Positions 63,201 through 64,000 of a DNA stretch of 64,000 nt are shown piece by piece (position 1 is the first letter of the stretch; each line of letters starts with the position of its first letter). The notes beneath the pieces are model-generated. The model worked only from the letters and a program-made list of their open reading frames with translations, had not been told where the DNA came from and made no database searches. The position numbers and the translations under genes were made by a program. Origin of the DNA: Pleodorina starrii (lineage: Eukaryota > Chlorophyta > Chlorophyceae > Chlamydomonadales > Volvocaceae); the NCBI GenBank assembly GCA_030267565.1, contig BRXU01000010.1:62001-126000 (forward strand), in the 5' to 3' direction.

Positions 63201-64000
63201 GTCGCGGATTCGCAACGAGTAGGGTCCGCGGGCTCAACGCTATCTTCGCGCACTAGCATTAGGTACGATCGCGCACCCCGCGTAAGCAGCTTTGCAGCTT
63301 GCTTGGCGCTCAGAAGCGGAACCGACGTCGCTTGGTGCAACCGCGCGCACACGTAGTTCATGACCGTGATTGGGTCAGGTTCGGTGTCAGCCGACCTGTG
63401 TACGTAAGTCGGGTGCAGTGTGATGCATTTCCCCCCTCTTTGGAGGGTGAGCGAATCACTGTCCCAGCTCATGACGGCCTTGAGCCGCTTGAGCCAATCT
63501 GTCCCAAGCAAAATGTCTGTGCCTGGCATGCCGCCTGGCATCACAAGGAGGCGCACTGTGTCGCAGTATGTGCCCATGCGGATGGGCACGGCGACTTGAC
63601 CCAACAGTTGCTGGAGCGAACCGTCTGCGAGGCGTACGGAAGTAACCGCCGCTGGCTGCACCTTCAGGCGCATGCTGTTGACCAAAGATTGGCCAACAAA
63701 GCCGTCGGCAGCTCCCACTGCACAAGCCCCGCTGTCAACGAGCGTTTGAGCCTCTTTGCCGTACATTTTGCTGAGGAAGTGCATGCGGTAGCCCGAGTTG
63801 TTCTGTACGGAGCGCAGTACAGCCTCCGTTTTGGGAGGATCGTACCAAAGCTGGACCGGCCAAGGGATACCCATGAGCTGGGCTTTGCCCCGCTCGTTAT
63901 TTGGAGTGGTGTAAAGCCGCTTTCCAATAGGGTACTCCTTAAAGAGCACGTAGCCTAGAGACTGAAAGTGCTGCTCAAGCACGGGCCACTTGGGGGCTAC
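60242..64000 (-). CDS. Ty3/gypsy chromovirus Pol: protease-RT-RNase H-integrase-chromodomain (5' end outside window)
   Basis: One open frame, more than 1250 codons, still open at 64000. Numbering from the GTG at 63982: protease DSGA at about 83-86 with DILLGTDWL near 156; reverse transcriptase from about 320, with LDLQQGYYQI near 408 and YLDD at 470-473; RNase H with WSDAS near 617 and VTDHQPL near 680; integrase zinc finger H805, H812, C842, C845; catalytic D875, D936 (SDRGTQFTG) and E972; GKQ-like end and a chromodomain at about 1163-1222 (FLVKWAGFGPEHNTWEPEES). All catalytic residues are present with no stop or frameshift, so this copy looks young and possibly autonomous. The basic tail GQRRR ends at a TGA near 60242. 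Gag lies outside the window or upstream in the same frame. It is a different family from the 16.5-17.6 kb remnant, since LTR ends and chromodomain differ. Confidence 0.96.
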   Translation of the reverse strand, partial: VAPKWPVLEQHFQSLGYVLFKEYPIGKRLYTTPNNERGKAQLMGIPWPVQLWYDPPKTEAVLRSVQNNSGYRMHFLSKMYGKEAQTLVDSGACAVGAADGFVGQSLVNSMRLKVQPAAVTSVRLADGSLQQLLGQVAVPIRMGTYCDTVRLLVMPGGMPGTDILLGTDWLKRLKAVMSWDSDSLTLQRGGKCITLHPTYVHRSADTEPDPITVMNYVCARLHQATSVPLLSAKQAAKLLTRGARSYLMLVREDSVEPADPTRCESATVGAATSTDAPAPIDLVPQPEIEALKSEFSDVFAELNEPPPERPGIGHTIPLVEGAQPPAKRMYRLTQAEREEVKKQVADLLAKGFIEPSTSPFGAPVLFVEKQDKTLRMCLDYRALNKITVKRRYPMPSITDLFDQLQGAKVFSSLDLQQGYYQIRITPEDRPKTSFLTPEGQFQFKVLCFGLTNAPATFQSTMATIFREHIGRFVLMYLDDILIFSKTAQEHVRHLRIVLELLREHKFKAKLPKCDFNIAELKFLGHIVGRDGLKVDPSKVKVVQDWATPTNVSRLRSFLGLANYFRRFIQGYSSLVAPLTSLTGAQVPWDWTPECQSAFNGVKHALTNAPVLVLPELDKPFEVWSDASVFGTGAILLQDGRPVAYTSQKFTPAEINYTTTDQECLGVIHALTEWRCYLDGAQHVTLVTDHQPLVYLQDQKSNNLLSRRQARWMEYLSRFKFEWEYRPGRINVADPISRVHEPTVAAALTRSSIVADLLTRIQRGYHKDPSFADPLRIAGLYYNTSRGLWQKGQRVVIPDADGLRDLIMAEYHDSITSGHRGISRTKEVISRSYWWPTLDADVAEYVGRCPECQRNKPSNHKPYGKLQPLPIPETNWESVSLDLITQLPKTAKGHDAVLVFVDRLSKMVHFAATHTDVSAEEIAWLYLEHVFKHHGLSRSLVSDRGTQFTGHFWQELFKSLRTKLRMSTAYHPQTDGQTERMNRLLEETLRHYVNPTQDDWYKHLPLIEFAINNSKQSSTNTTPFMLNSGHQPRVPADVDIELENGKVPSAKEFASIMRERIAAARRHLKAAQDRQRTAYNRKREDISFDIGENVLLSTSNITLKSPGAKKLLPKYIGPFKILARVGSVAYKLDLPAGYKIHPVFHVSLLKPYKGDGTYQPSPAFVLEGEEYWSVDSIIDLRERKIGRKTRREFLVKWAGFGPEHNTWEPEESLRRDSLVAEEVDAFLTKRTQAPPPRVKPTSRHRHVKGQRRR

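Overview
The window reads as nuclear DNA of a chlamydomonadalean (volvocine-type) green alga. It is very GC-rich, the genes carry many short exons with GT-AG introns, two genes are followed by TGTAA-type poly(A) signals, there are telomere-like TTTTAGGG scraps, and there is a pherophorin, an extracellular-matrix family typical of Chlamydomonas and Volvox relatives. The species cannot be told from the sequence alone.

Layout. 1-3856 (minus): one uninterrupted gag-like ORF running off the left edge. 4615-16519: a 12-kb satellite of ~139-bp units, in its left two-thirds organised with 11 copies of a ~285-bp spacer. 16512-17648 (plus): the 3' end of a degenerate Ty3/gypsy chromovirus with polypurine tract and LTR. 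17649-18840: G-rich then C-rich minisatellites. 20028-23902 (minus): an 8-exon gene for a conserved, probably plastid-targeted protein. 24283-39023 (plus): RAPTOR, the substrate-recruiting subunit of TOR complex 1, in about 24 exons. 42496-48154 (minus): a 10-exon DEAD-box RNA helicase of the DBP3/RH5 type. 49175-56317 (plus): the exocyst subunit EXO84 with a very long disordered tail. 58227-59824 (minus): the 3' part of a pherophorin, cut by an LTR retrotransposon. 59825-64000 (minus): that chromovirus, with LTR, polypurine tract and a long intact pol ORF running off the right edge.

The four central genes are housekeeping functions (growth signalling, ribosome-biogenesis-type helicase, secretion tethering, plastid protein). 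They form two divergent pairs (20028/24283 and 42496/49175) and no operon-like unit. Exon phases were checked by hand; almost all junctions are phase-consistent, and the exceptions are named in the entries.

The most interesting signal is a ~50-nt sequence module found six times, always inside introns of three different genes. Four copies carry a branch-point-like CTAAC plus a pyrimidine run just upstream of a 3' splice site, a fifth keeps only the pyrimidine-run part there, and one copy lies in antisense next to a 5' splice site. Two copies are flanked by ~20-bp direct repeats spaced 80 bp apart. This looks like a tiny mobile, intron-associated (introner-like) element.
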